This document shows, piece after piece, positions 48,969 through 56,851 of a stretch of DNA of 64,000 nt (its first letter is position 1; every line of letters begins with the position of its first letter). The DNA comes from JAAFHS01 sp046049665 (GTDB taxonomy: Bacteria > Pseudomonadota > Alphaproteobacteria > Rhodobacterales > Rhodobacteraceae), in the NCBI GenBank assembly GCA_046049665.1, contig JBJOQW010000060.1, positions 22,441 through 86,440 of the forward strand, given 5' to 3'. Both the position numbers and the translations under genes were made by a program. Below the pieces are notes generated by a model. The model was given only the letters and a program-made list of their open reading frames with translations, had not been told where the DNA came from and did no database searches.

Positions 48969-49736
48969 ATGGACGTGCTTTATACCCTGCAAGACGGCGT
49001 TGCCGTGGCCACGATCAACCGCGCATCAGTGATGAACGCACTGAACCGCGCAGTGCGCCAAGGGCTGCAAACGGCAGTGGCGCGCGCGGCGGCAGAGGCG
49101 CGGGTGCTGGTGATTACCGGCACCGGGCGGGGGTTTTCATCAGGGCAGGATCTGACAGATGCCAAATCCCTGGCCGATGTCGATCTGGAACGCACGTTGC
49201 GGGATGAATACGAACCGCTGCTGCTGGCCATTGCCGATTGCCCCATTCCCACCATTGCCGCCGTGAACGGTGCGGCGGTGGGGGCAGGGGCCAACCTTGC
49301 CCTTGGCTGTGATGTGGTGATTGCCACTGAGTCCGCAAGTTTCGCGCAATCCTTTACAAAAATAGGCCTCGTGCCCGATGCAGGCGGCACCTATTGGCTG
49401 CCGCGCCAGATCGGCCTGCCACGCGCCATGGGGGCGATGCTGTTTGCCGACAGCGTGTCAGCCCGGCAGGCCGCAGACTGGGGCATGATCTATGAATGCG
49501 TGCCCGACACCGATTTTGCTGCACATTGGCAGGCCCGCGCGGCAAAACTCGCCTCCGGCCCCGCAACCGCCTATCGCGGCATCAAGGCGCTTTTACGCGC
49601 CTCGGCCACGGCCAGCTTGCCGCAGCAACTCGCGCTTGAGGCGGAATGGCAAGGCCGCTGTGGTGCCAGCCCGGATTTCGCTGAAGGCGTCATGGCCTTT
49701 CTGCAAAAGCGCAAGCCGCAGTTCGGTGGACGCTGA
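48969..49736 (+). CDS. Enoyl-CoA hydratase/isomerase, PaaG-like
   Basis: 255 residues, crotonase fold. The oxyanion motif is RGFSSGQDL and NGAAVGAGANLALGCDVVIA. FTKIGLVPDAGGTYWLPRQI has Asp in the position where hydratases often carry Glu, so an isomerase of the PaaG type (opening of the epoxide of phenylacetyl-CoA) is likely, but no phenylacetate genes are near. ATG 48969. Confidence 0.85.
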   Translation: MDVLYTLQDGVAVATINRASVMNALNRAVRQGLQTAVARAAAEARVLVITGTGRGFSSGQDLTDAKSLADVDLERTLRDEYEPLLLAIADCPIPTIAAVNGAAVGAGANLALGCDVVIATESASFAQSFTKIGLVPDAGGTYWLPRQIGLPRAMGAMLFADSVSARQAADWGMIYECVPDTDFAAHWQARAAKLASGPATAYRGIKALLRASATASLPQQLALEAEWQGRCGASPDFAEGVMAFLQKRKPQFGGR

Positions 49737-49742
49737 AAACCA

Positions 49743-49776
49743 AAAGGCCCGCGCGCATCCCTGCACACGGGCCTTT
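49743..49776. terminator. Terminator between crotonase and the small minus gene
   Basis: AAAGGCCCG and CGGGCCTTT pair across a 16-base loop. It sits between the stops at 49736 (plus) and 49796 (minus). Confidence 0.65.
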
Positions 49777-49795
49777 GCATCCGCTTTGCGCCTGA

Positions 49796-49963
49796 TCAGG
49801 CGGCTTTGCCATAGACGGCGTCATAGGCAATGCGTTCTGCATCGCCCGGATAGATATCAAGGTCCAGCGCCACATCCAGCGGCAGCTTTGCGATTTCATC
49901 GCGGGTTTTCACATAAAGGGCGCGCTTTTCAAACGCTTCCTTGAACTGAGCAATCATATTCAT
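49796..49963 (-). CDS. Very small conserved protein, DUF1127-like context
   Basis: 55 residues from ATG 49963 (MNMIAQFKEAFEKRALYVKT), where GGAG stands six bases upstream; four ATG codons occur in a row here, so the start is uncertain by up to four codons. It reads RDEIAKLPLDVALDLDIYPG and ends AYDAVYGKAA. Small basic-to-acidic proteins of this kind are common in Rhodobacterales. Function unknown. It faces the gapdh terminator. Confidence 0.65.
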   Translation of the reverse strand: MNMIAQFKEAFEKRALYVKTRDEIAKLPLDVALDLDIYPGDAERIAYDAVYGKAA

Positions 49964-50092
49964 TTTCATCTCCATCACATCTGCAAGGGTCTGCTTTTTC
50001 TTCCTTGCCGGGTGAATATGGGTCCCACAGGTGCCGCCAACAACCCGCAATGCTGCGGTGCGGCTATGCGCCCTGCGCATGGCTGGCCAATA

Positions 50093-50119
50093 AAAAAGGG
50101 CAGCCAAAGCTGCCCTTTT
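50093..50119 (-). terminator. Terminator of the gapdh gene
   Basis: AAAAAGGGCAGC and GCTGCCCTTTT form the stem around CAAA. On the minus strand it is followed by T and lies about 20 bases after the gapdh stop. Confidence 0.8.
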
Positions 50120-50139
50120 CGTAGCAAATTCAACGGATG

Positions 50140-51141
50140 TCAGATCAGCTTGCCCATGGCCACAGCCGTATCAGCCATGCGGTTTGAGAAGCCCCATTCA
50201 TTGTCATACCAGCTCAGGATCGAGCACATCGTGCCATCCATGACTTTGGTCTGGTCCATGTGGAACACCGATGAATGTGGATCGTGGTTGAAATCCATCG
50301 AGACGTTCTTATGCATCGTGTAGCCCAGAATGCCCTTCAGTGGCCCGTCCGCCGCAGCCTTGATGGCCGCGTTGATTTCCTCAACACTGGTGGCGCGCTT
50401 GGCGATGAACTTCAGGTCCACGACCGAGACGTTCGGCGTGGGCACACGGATGGCAAAGCCGTCAAGCTTGCCCTTCAATTCCGGCAGCACCAGACCCACG
50501 GCCTTGGCGGCACCCGTGCTGGTCGGGATCATGCTCAGTGCTGCCGCGCGGCCACGGTACAGGTCCTTGTGCATGGTATCCAGCGTGGGCTGATCGCCCG
50601 TGTAGCTGTGGATCGTGGTCATCATGCCCTTTTCGATGCCAATGGCATTTTGCAGCACATAGGCCACGGGCGACAGGCAGTTCGTGGTACAGGATGCGTT
50701 TGACACCACGATGTCATCGCGCGTCAGCGTGTTGTGGTTCACGCCATAGACAATCGTCTTGTCCGCGCCATCACCGGGGGCCGAGATCAGCACGCGCTTG
50801 GCACCATTCTCCAGATGCGGCAGGCACTTTTCCTTGCTGGTGAAGATACCCGTGCATTCCATCACGATATCGACATGGCCCCAAGGCAGGTCTGCCGGGT
50901 TCTTGATTGCGGTCACTTCGATGGGGCCGCGGCCTGCGTCAATCGTGGTTTCGGTTGTCTTTACGGTGCCTGGAAAGCGGCCATGAACGCTGTCAAACCG
51001 CAGAAGATGCGCGTTGGTTTCAACCGGGCCCAGATCATTGATCGCAACAACTTCAATATCCGTGCGACCTGATTCGATGATCGCGCGCAGCACGTTGCGG
51101 CCGATGCGGCCAAACCCGTTGATGGCTACCTTGACGGTCAT
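50140..51141 (-). CDS. gap: Glyceraldehyde-3-phosphate dehydrogenase, type I
   Basis: Central glycolysis and gluconeogenesis enzyme. 333 residues. NAD motif INGFGRIGRNVLRA; catalytic Cys in SNASCTTNCLSPVA; WYDNEWGFSNRMADT near the C terminus. Standard length and one gene of this type here. The start MTVKVAINGFGRIGRN has GGAGAA upstream. A tiny membrane protein follows the opposite way upstream. Confidence 0.97.
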   Translation of the reverse strand: MTVKVAINGFGRIGRNVLRAIIESGRTDIEVVAINDLGPVETNAHLLRFDSVHGRFPGTVKTTETTIDAGRGPIEVTAIKNPADLPWGHVDIVMECTGIFTSKEKCLPHLENGAKRVLISAPGDGADKTIVYGVNHNTLTRDDIVVSNASCTTNCLSPVAYVLQNAIGIEKGMMTTIHSYTGDQPTLDTMHKDLYRGRAAALSMIPTSTGAAKAVGLVLPELKGKLDGFAIRVPTPNVSVVDLKFIAKRATSVEEINAAIKAAADGPLKGILGYTMHKNVSMDFNHDPHSSVFHMDQTKVMDGTMCSILSWYDNEWGFSNRMADTAVAMGKLI

Positions 51142-51234
51142 GACATTCTCCTGAAATGGCCCGGTGACCCGGGGGAAGCTGTTTCTGACCCAGAACCAGA
51201 AACTGCGGTAAGATTCAACTGGCTTTCGGCAGTG

Positions 51235-51390
51235 TCAGCGCCAGAAGGCCAGGTATTCAACCAGATCAAACAGCTTGCGCAGAATGAACATCGTCGCGTT
51301 GCCCGCGTTCAGGACACGGTCAAGGATCAGTGCCAGAATAATGACACTTGCAAGAATGATGGCAGCACGGTTTGACACAAGGTTTCCCAT
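51235..51390 (-). CDS. Tiny membrane protein, 51 residues
   Basis: MGNLVSNRAAIILASVIILA then LILDRVLNAGNATMFILRKL and FDLVEYLAFWR: one transmembrane segment and a basic, aromatic tail. I recall closely similar short proteins near gap in Rhodobacterales. Start ATG 51390; an extension upstream to 51705 would overlap the divergent gene and is rejected. Function unknown. Confidence 0.65.
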   Translation of the reverse strand: MGNLVSNRAAIILASVIILALILDRVLNAGNATMFILRKLFDLVEYLAFWR

Positions 51391-51475
51391 AACGCCTGCG
51401 CAAGCTAGATGAAATGAAACAAAACCGGAAGTGCCGGGTTGTACCAACGGTTTGACAGATACGGGAGCGTGGCAC

Positions 51476-52432
51476 ATGAGCGGATTGATTGCGTTGCTGG
51501 ATGATGTCGCGGCGATTGCCAAGGTGGCAGCGGCCTCGATTGACGATATTGCGGCGGCCACGGCCAAGGCAGGGGCAAAGGCGGCAGGTGTGGTGATTGA
51601 CGATGCCGCTGTCACGCCGAAATACGTGCATGGTTTCTCGGCCGACCGCGAATTGCCGATCATCTGGCGCATTGCGCTTGGATCGCTGAAAAACAAGCTG
51701 ATCATTCTTCTGCCGGGGTTGATGCTGCTGAACTACTTCCTGCCCGCGGTGATCACACCGCTTCTGATGCTGGGCGGGGCATATCTGTGCTTTGAAGGGG
51801 CGGAAAAGGTGTTCCACGCCTTTGCACCGCATGCTGACCATGAGGTGGAGGCGGATTTTGATACTAAGGACCCGGCCCATCTTGAGGAAGAAAAGGTGGC
51901 AGGGGCGATCAAGACAGATTTCATCCTGTCAGCCGAAATCATGACGATTGCCTTGGCGACGATCGAATCCACCAACCCCTGGATGCAGGGCATTACGCTG
52001 GCCGTGGTGGGCACGATCATTACGGCCGTCGTCTACGGGGCTGTGGCGCTGATCGTGAAGATGGATGATGTGGGGCTGCGGTTGGCGGCAACGTCACGGA
52101 CAGGTGCCGCGCGGGCATTCGGGCGGGGGCTGGTGCTGGCCATGCCAAAACTGATGTCGTTCCTGTCGATTGTGGGCACGGCAGCGATGCTGTGGGTGGG
52201 CGGCAATATCGTGGTGCATGGCATGGATGTTCTGGGCTGGTCTTGGCTCTATGACCAGATCCACCATCTGGCAGAAGCGGCGGCCCATGCCGTGCCGGTG
52301 GCCACTGGGTTCGTGATGTGGGCGGTGACGGCGTTCTTTGACGGGATTTTCGGGCTGATCCTGGGCCTGTTGCTGATCCCGGTGGCCACAAAGGTGATCA
52401 TGCCGCTGTTTGGCGCAAAAGCCGCGCATTGA
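51476..52432 (+). CDS. DUF808-family membrane protein (YedI-like)
   Basis: 318 residues from ATG 51476 (MSGLIALLDDVAAIAKVAAA), multispanning with a soluble N-terminal part. AKAGAKAAGVVIDDAAVTPK, YVHGFSADRELPIIWRIALG and FEGAEKVFHAFAPH are the family marks. Function unknown. Its stop overlaps the DoxX-like start as TGATG. Confidence 0.85.
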   Translation: MSGLIALLDDVAAIAKVAAASIDDIAAATAKAGAKAAGVVIDDAAVTPKYVHGFSADRELPIIWRIALGSLKNKLIILLPGLMLLNYFLPAVITPLLMLGGAYLCFEGAEKVFHAFAPHADHEVEADFDTKDPAHLEEEKVAGAIKTDFILSAEIMTIALATIESTNPWMQGITLAVVGTIITAVVYGAVALIVKMDDVGLRLAATSRTGAARAFGRGLVLAMPKLMSFLSIVGTAAMLWVGGNIVVHGMDVLGWSWLYDQIHHLAEAAAHAVPVATGFVMWAVTAFFDGIFGLILGLLLIPVATKVIMPLFGAKAAH

Positions 52433-52800
52433 TGGGCGATCTGGCGGTTCTGCTGGGGCGCGTGCTGATTGCAGCGCTGTTTCTGGGTGGGGCGGCACAA
52501 AAGTGGATCAGCCCGGGGCAGGTGGAAGGGATGCTGGCAGGCATGGGGTTGCCAGAGTGGCTGGTCTGGCCCGCAGCGCTGTTCAACCTGCTGGCAGGAC
52601 TGGCGCTGATTGCCGGGGTGCAGGTGCGGTTGGTGGCGTGGCTGCTGGCGGCATACTGCGCGGCCACCAGCGTCTTTCACCTGATCCCGTCAGACCCCTG
52701 GCAAATGTCGATCTTCGTCAAGAACTGGGCCATCGCCGGGGGCTGCCTTGTGCTGGCAGCCCATGGCGCAGGGCGCTTTGCATGGCCGACGCGTGGGTAG
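52432..52800 (+). CDS. DoxX-like membrane protein
   Basis: 122 residues with four membrane segments, MGDLAVLLGRVLIAALFLGG at the start, then QKWISPGQVEGMLAGMGLP, a DoxX/DUF417-type pattern. Members act in redox or thiol balance. Start ATG 52432 is coupled to the DUF808 stop (TGATG). Followed one base later by a 28-base palindrome. Confidence 0.75.
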   Translation: MGDLAVLLGRVLIAALFLGGAAQKWISPGQVEGMLAGMGLPEWLVWPAALFNLLAGLALIAGVQVRLVAWLLAAYCAATSVFHLIPSDPWQMSIFVKNWAIAGGCLVLAAHGAGRFAWPTRG

Positions 52801-52828
52801 CTGAAAATTTTAGTACTAAAATTTTCAG
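52801..52828. terminator. Perfect 28-base palindrome, probable two-way terminator
   Basis: Half CTGAAAATTTTAGT, the other half its exact complement. It starts right after the DoxX-like stop codon and ends 10 bases before the tkt stop on the other strand. Its A+T-rich stem is like the palindromes at 4826 and 4868 in place, though not in sequence. Confidence 0.55.
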
Positions 52829-52838
52829 GTCTGCGCGG

Positions 52839-54860
52839 TCAGAGGATGGCCTTTGCGGCCGCCACCGCAGCCTCAGCCGTGATGCCGAATTCGGCGTACA
52901 GCCGTTCCGCCGGGGCCGAAGCACCAAAGCCGGTCATGCCGACGAAGGCCGATTTCCCCTCACGCCCGCCTTGACCCAGCAACCACTGATCCCAGCCCTG
53001 GCGCACGCCCGCCTCAATCGCCACGCGCACCGCGCCGGGCGGCAGAACCTTGCGGCGGTAGGCGGCATCTTGGGCGGCGAACAGCTCCATGCAGGGCATC
53101 GACACCACGCGCGTACCAATCCCTTGGGCTTCCAGCAGGTCTTTCGCTTTCAGCGCGATCTCAACCTCTGACCCGGTGGCCATCAGGATCACTTGACGCT
53201 TGGCCACCGCTTCGGCCAACACATAGGCACCTTTGGCGACCAGGTTCTGGTTGGTATGGGTCTTGCGAACGGTGGGAAGGTTCTGGCGTGACAGCGCCAT
53301 GACCGTGGGGCGTTTTTTCTCGGAAAACGCAATCTCCCAGGCCTCGGCCGTTTCCACAAGATCAGCCGGGCGCATCACCAGCGTGTTCGGTGTCGCGCGC
53401 GAAATCGCAAGATGCTCCACCGGCTGGTGCGTCGGACCATCCTCGCCCAGACCGATGCTGTCATGCGTCATCACATAGACGACCGGCACACCCATCAGCG
53501 CCGACAGGCGCATCGACGGGCGGGCATAATCGGTAAAGCACATGAACGTGCCCGAATAGGGCCGCACGCCGCCATGCAGCGCCATGCCGTTCATCGCGGC
53601 CGCCATACCGTGCTCGCGGATGCCGTAGTAGACATAGCGCCCCTTGCGGTTGGCCGGTTCAAACGTGCCCAGATCGGCGGTCTTGGTGTTATTCGACCCC
53701 GTCAGGTCGGCTGACCCGCCGATGGTTTCGCCCATGACCGGGTTGATCGCCGTCAGCGCCCTTTCGGATGCCGCGCGCGTCGCGATCTTGGGTGCATCGG
53801 CCACGGCCTGCTTTTTCACCGCGCGCACGGCAGCCGCCAGTTTGGCCGGCGCATCGCCGTGGAAAATGCGTTCGAACTCTGCCTTCTTGGCCGGGGATAG
53901 CGCGTTCAGCCGCGTATGCCATGCAGCATGTTCCGCAGCACCGCGCTTGCCCACTGTTTCCCACCAGGCCTTGATGTCTTTTGGAATCTCGAATGCAGGG
54001 CTGCTCCAGCCATAGGCCTCTTTCGCCGCCGCCATCTGGGCCTTGTCCGTCAGGGCGCCATGCCCCTTGGACGTATCCTGCGCGGCGTGTCCCAGGGCGA
54101 TATGTGTCTTGCAGGCGATCATCGCAGGGCGCGCGCTGGCCTTGGCGGCGGTAATGGCGCGGTCGATATCCACAGGATCGTGCCCATCGCAAGAGAACAC
54201 ATCCCAACCGCTCGCCGCAAAGCGCGCCTTCTGATCGGTGACATCAGCGATCGAGACCTTGCCATCAATTGTGATGCCATTGTCATCCCACAGCACGATC
54301 AGACGTGACAGCTGGTGCTTGCCTGCCAGACCGATGGCCTCTTGTGAGACACCTTCCATCAGGCAGCCGTCACCGGCGATGACATAGGTGTAATGGTCCT
54401 GCACCCTCGCCCCCCAGCGGGCGCGCAAGGATTCCTCGGCCATGGCAAAGCCCACGGCATTGGCAATGCCCTGTCCCAAGGGGCCGGTGGTGGTTTCAAC
54501 GCCTGCCACATGGCCGTATTCCGGATGGCCTGCCGTAATGGCGCCCCACTGGCGGAAGTTCCTGATCTGATCAAGCGTGACATCGGCATATCCGGTCAGG
54601 TAGAGCAGGGAATAGATCAGCATGGACCCATGCCCGGCCGACAGGATGAACCGGTCACGATCCGGCCAACGCGGTGACGAAGCGTCAAATTTCAGATGGT
54701 TGGCAAACAGCACGGTGGCGACATCGGCCATCCCCATCGGCATGCCGGAATGGCCGGAATTGGCGGCAGCGACGGCGTCCAGTGTCAGGGTGCGAATGGC
54801 GCAGGCGCGCATCCAGTGGTCAGGGTGAGTGGTGCGAAGGGTCTGGATATCCACGGGCAT
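52839..54860 (-). CDS. tkt: Transketolase
   Basis: Thiamine-diphosphate enzyme of the pentose phosphate pathway and Calvin-type cycles. 673 residues from ATG 54860 (MPVDIQTLRTTHPDHWMRAC). Motifs: AANSGHSGMPMGMADVATVL, GDGCLMEGVSQEAIGLAGKH, DDNGITIDG and THDSIGLGEDGPTHQPVEHL. ATG at 54875 is an alternative. The cluster has no other pentose genes. Confidence 0.96.
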   Translation of the reverse strand: MPVDIQTLRTTHPDHWMRACAIRTLTLDAVAAANSGHSGMPMGMADVATVLFANHLKFDASSPRWPDRDRFILSAGHGSMLIYSLLYLTGYADVTLDQIRNFRQWGAITAGHPEYGHVAGVETTTGPLGQGIANAVGFAMAEESLRARWGARVQDHYTYVIAGDGCLMEGVSQEAIGLAGKHQLSRLIVLWDDNGITIDGKVSIADVTDQKARFAASGWDVFSCDGHDPVDIDRAITAAKASARPAMIACKTHIALGHAAQDTSKGHGALTDKAQMAAAKEAYGWSSPAFEIPKDIKAWWETVGKRGAAEHAAWHTRLNALSPAKKAEFERIFHGDAPAKLAAAVRAVKKQAVADAPKIATRAASERALTAINPVMGETIGGSADLTGSNNTKTADLGTFEPANRKGRYVYYGIREHGMAAAMNGMALHGGVRPYSGTFMCFTDYARPSMRLSALMGVPVVYVMTHDSIGLGEDGPTHQPVEHLAISRATPNTLVMRPADLVETAEAWEIAFSEKKRPTVMALSRQNLPTVRKTHTNQNLVAKGAYVLAEAVAKRQVILMATGSEVEIALKAKDLLEAQGIGTRVVSMPCMELFAAQDAAYRRKVLPPGAVRVAIEAGVRQGWDQWLLGQGGREGKSAFVGMTGFGASAPAERLYAEFGITAEAAVAAAKAIL

Positions 54861-55060
54861 GATCCTGCTTGGCATTGACGGGCTATGCGCGGCTTAGCGA
54901 TGCTAACACCCAAGATCAAGGTCGCCCTGCAAGGCTTTGGTGCCAAAGGGGGCAATCCGCCGCCTTTGTTGCAAGTTCAGGGTTGACGGCAGCACTTTCG
55001 AATCGCAACCTTGGCGCGATGGGCTGGGGTCGCCCGGCTGTGAAAAAGGGTGCTGTGCTG
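54861..55060. other. Divergent gap, tkt and coiled-coil gene promoters
   Basis: 200 bases with no gene I can support. It must carry the promoters of both neighbours. No clear hairpin or operator was seen. Confidence 0.35.
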
Positions 55061-55606
55061 ATGCAAGACATTGCCGAACTGGAACGCCGGATCACAGCGG
55101 CGCTGGCGCGGATCGGGGCCGGGCTTGACCATGCGATGGCAGCACCGCCACCGCCACCGCCTGTGATGGCAGCACCTACGACGGGAAGTGAGGCACTGCT
55201 GCGGGCCGAACTGGATGAAGAACGGATGCTGAATGCCCAGCTTCAGGAACGCATCAAGGTGATTTCAGCGCGCGAAGCAGCCTTGCGCGAGGCAAAGTCG
55301 GTCGAGCCAAAACCAGTGCATGTTCCAGTGGCACAGGCGCAGCTTGAAGCGCGGATTGACAAGATGACACGTCAGTTGGACGTGCAGGGGTTGGAACTGC
55401 AGCGCATGCGCAAGGTGACGGTGCAACTGCGCGAGCAACTGGCGCGCCTGCGCGAGGCGGCAGAGGCGGGCACGACCGAGCCGCATCTGATCAACAAGGC
55501 GATGCTGACGGAACTGGAGGCGCTGCGCGCGGCGCGGGCTTCGGAAGTGGCCGAGATGGATGAGATTTTGTCGGAACTGTCACCCCTGATTGGCGCGGAG
55601 GCCTGA
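55061..55606 (+). CDS. Coiled-coil protein upstream of zapA
   Basis: 181 residues from ATG 55061 (MQDIAELERRITAALARIGA); Gln/Leu/Arg/Glu-rich heptads at about 50-140 (MLNAQLQERIKVISAREAAL, ARIDKMTRQLDVQGLELQRM), a Pro-rich stretch APPPPPPVMAAP near residue 30 and an acidic end. It is three bases before zapA, so they are probably one operon and this may be a partner in division. No named family is recognised. Confidence 0.75.
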   Translation: MQDIAELERRITAALARIGAGLDHAMAAPPPPPPVMAAPTTGSEALLRAELDEERMLNAQLQERIKVISAREAALREAKSVEPKPVHVPVAQAQLEARIDKMTRQLDVQGLELQRMRKVTVQLREQLARLREAAEAGTTEPHLINKAMLTELEALRAARASEVAEMDEILSELSPLIGAEA

Positions 55607-55609
55607 GTG

Positions 55610-55969
55610 ATGCCAGAGATCGATATTTCCATTGGCGGCAAGGTGTTTCAGGTGTCATGTCAGCCGGGCGAGGAACATTTCCTGCGCGGTGCGGCCCAGA
55701 TGCTGGACAATGAGGCGCAGCCGTTGATGGCACAGATGGGCCGTCTGCCCGAAGCGCGTATGCTGCTGATGGCTGGCTTGATGCTGGCCGACAAGACAGC
55801 CGCCGTTGAAGATGAAATCAGAACCTTGCGCACCCGCCTGACCGAGCTTGAAGCCCGGCCAGTCGTGACGCGCGATGTTGCCGTGATCCCTCCGCAAGTC
55901 GTGGAAACACTGGCCGAAATCGCGGCGCGGGCCGAGGCCTTGGCAGCGCGGGTGGAAGAGCGCGCCTGA
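55610..55969 (+). CDS. zapA: Cell division protein ZapA
   Basis: Promotes FtsZ bundling at mid-cell. 119 residues from ATG 55610 (MPEIDISIGGKVFQVSCQPG); a GTG one codon earlier is possible. EEHFLRGAAQMLDNEAQPLM and LPEARMLLMAGLMLADKTAA are the ZapA patterns, followed by a C-terminal coiled coil. It directly follows the coiled-coil gene. Confidence 0.85.
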   Translation: MPEIDISIGGKVFQVSCQPGEEHFLRGAAQMLDNEAQPLMAQMGRLPEARMLLMAGLMLADKTAAVEDEIRTLRTRLTELEARPVVTRDVAVIPPQVVETLAEIAARAEALAARVEERA

Positions 55970-55977
55970 CAAAAGGT

Positions 55978-56042
55978 GTAGGGTGCGCTACAGCGCACCA
56001 TGCCTTTCTTCGCAAGGGAAGGTGCGCTGTAGCGCACCCTAC
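55978..56042. repeat. Long inverted repeat between zapA and grxD
   Basis: Arms of 22 bases, GTAGGGTGCGCTACAGCGCACC at 55978 being written here by its first half GTAGGGTGCGCT and second half ACAGCGCACC, and the exact complement at 56021-56042, around a 21-base loop. Each arm is itself palindromic (GGTGCGCT/AGCGCACC). It lies in a convergent gap and reaches within 4 bases of the grxD stop. It looks like a REP/BIME-type element and can act as a terminator. Confidence 0.7.
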
Positions 56043-56045
56043 CCA

Positions 56046-56405
56046 TCAGGCGTTGGCTTCGCGCACCTTGTCAGCGGCTGATTTATCGAATGAAACGCCT
56101 TTGGACTCCAGCAGCGTATCCAGCTCACCCGACAGCATCATCTCGGTCACGATATCACAGCCGCCGATGAATTCGCCTTTGACATACAGCTGCGGGATGG
56201 TCGGCCAGTCGCTGTAATCCTTGATGCCCTGACGGATCTCTGCGTCAGCCAGCACGTTCACATCCGTATATTCCACACCGATATAGTTCAGCACACCCGC
56301 CACGCGGGACGAGAACCCGCATTGCGGCATCATCTTGGTGCCCTTCATGAACAGAACAACGTCGTTCTTGGTTACCGTGTCCTTAATTTGGTCCGTCGCT
56401 GACAT
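56046..56405 (-). CDS. grxD: Monothiol glutaredoxin, CGFS type
   Basis: Carries and delivers iron-sulfur clusters, with BolA as partner. 119 residues from ATG 56405 (MSATDQIKDTVTKNDVVLFM). Active site MPQCGFSSRV with the single Cys, and TIPQLYVKGEFIGGCDIV binds glutathione. Just downstream of bolA and the overlapping tiny gene, which supports the partnership. Confidence 0.94.
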   Translation of the reverse strand: MSATDQIKDTVTKNDVVLFMKGTKMMPQCGFSSRVAGVLNYIGVEYTDVNVLADAEIRQGIKDYSDWPTIPQLYVKGEFIGGCDIVTEMMLSGELDTLLESKGVSFDKSAADKVREANA

Positions 56406-56544
56406 TGGATTTCCCCTTGTCCCTGTTCCAGAACCCCACGCCATGCCGCAGCACGCCCGGAATTCCAATAAATATCACCCATGCGCCATAAAGGAGCCGT
56501 CCGCCTGCGTCCAGAACCTTGAGCGCGAGGCCAAGTGCGTCCAT
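56383..56544 (-). CDS. Putative 53-residue protein between bolA and grxD
   Basis: An open frame MDALGLALKVLDAGGRLLYG continuing AWVIFIGIPGVLRHGVGFWN and ending SDGPN. It starts at an ATG that overlaps the bolA stop (ATGA) and ends 23 bases inside grxD. It has one hydrophobic segment near residue 20-32 and a basic tail. Its size is below common gene-finding limits. Coupling and reading-frame quality support it; I cannot name it. Confidence 0.5.
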   Translation of the reverse strand: MDALGLALKVLDAGGRLLYGAWVIFIGIPGVLRHGVGFWNRDKGKSNVSDGPN

Positions 56545-56780
56545 CAATCCGGTGCCTTTGTGGTCAGCGCCAGTGCATGCAACTCGCCATGCGCGCCGTC
56601 CATCTTGCCTTTCAGTGCTGCATAAACCGCGCGCTGCTGTTGTACGCGGTTCATGCCCTTGAAGCTTGCGTCAATCACCTCGGCCGCGAAATGCTGGCCA
56701 TCGTCGCCCTGCACGCTGATCTTCGCATCAGGAAAGCTGGCGCGGATCAGGGCTTCGATATCACGGGCGTCCATGGGCAT
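56544..56780 (-). CDS. bolA: BolA family protein
   Basis: 78 residues, starting MPMDARDIEALIRASFPDAK. ISVQGDDGQHFAAEVIDASF, then FKGMNRVQQQRAVYAALKGK, is the BolA fold (the loop-helix motif with RVxQQR). Binds CGFS glutaredoxin and shared [2Fe-2S] clusters. It is the first gene of bolA-tiny ORF-grxD. Confidence 0.9.
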   Translation of the reverse strand: MPMDARDIEALIRASFPDAKISVQGDDGQHFAAEVIDASFKGMNRVQQQRAVYAALKGKMDGAHGELHALALTTKAPD

Positions 56781-56851
56781 TGCAGCTCTCCTGTCATCTT
56801 GCCGTAAACTTAGGGGCTGATGGGCGTGCCTGCAAGGCGGGATAACGCGGC

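Noticed and set aside
51391..51705. N-terminal extension of the 51-residue minus-strand protein
   Set aside because: It would run through the start of the divergent DUF808 gene, and its residues are antisense to that gene.
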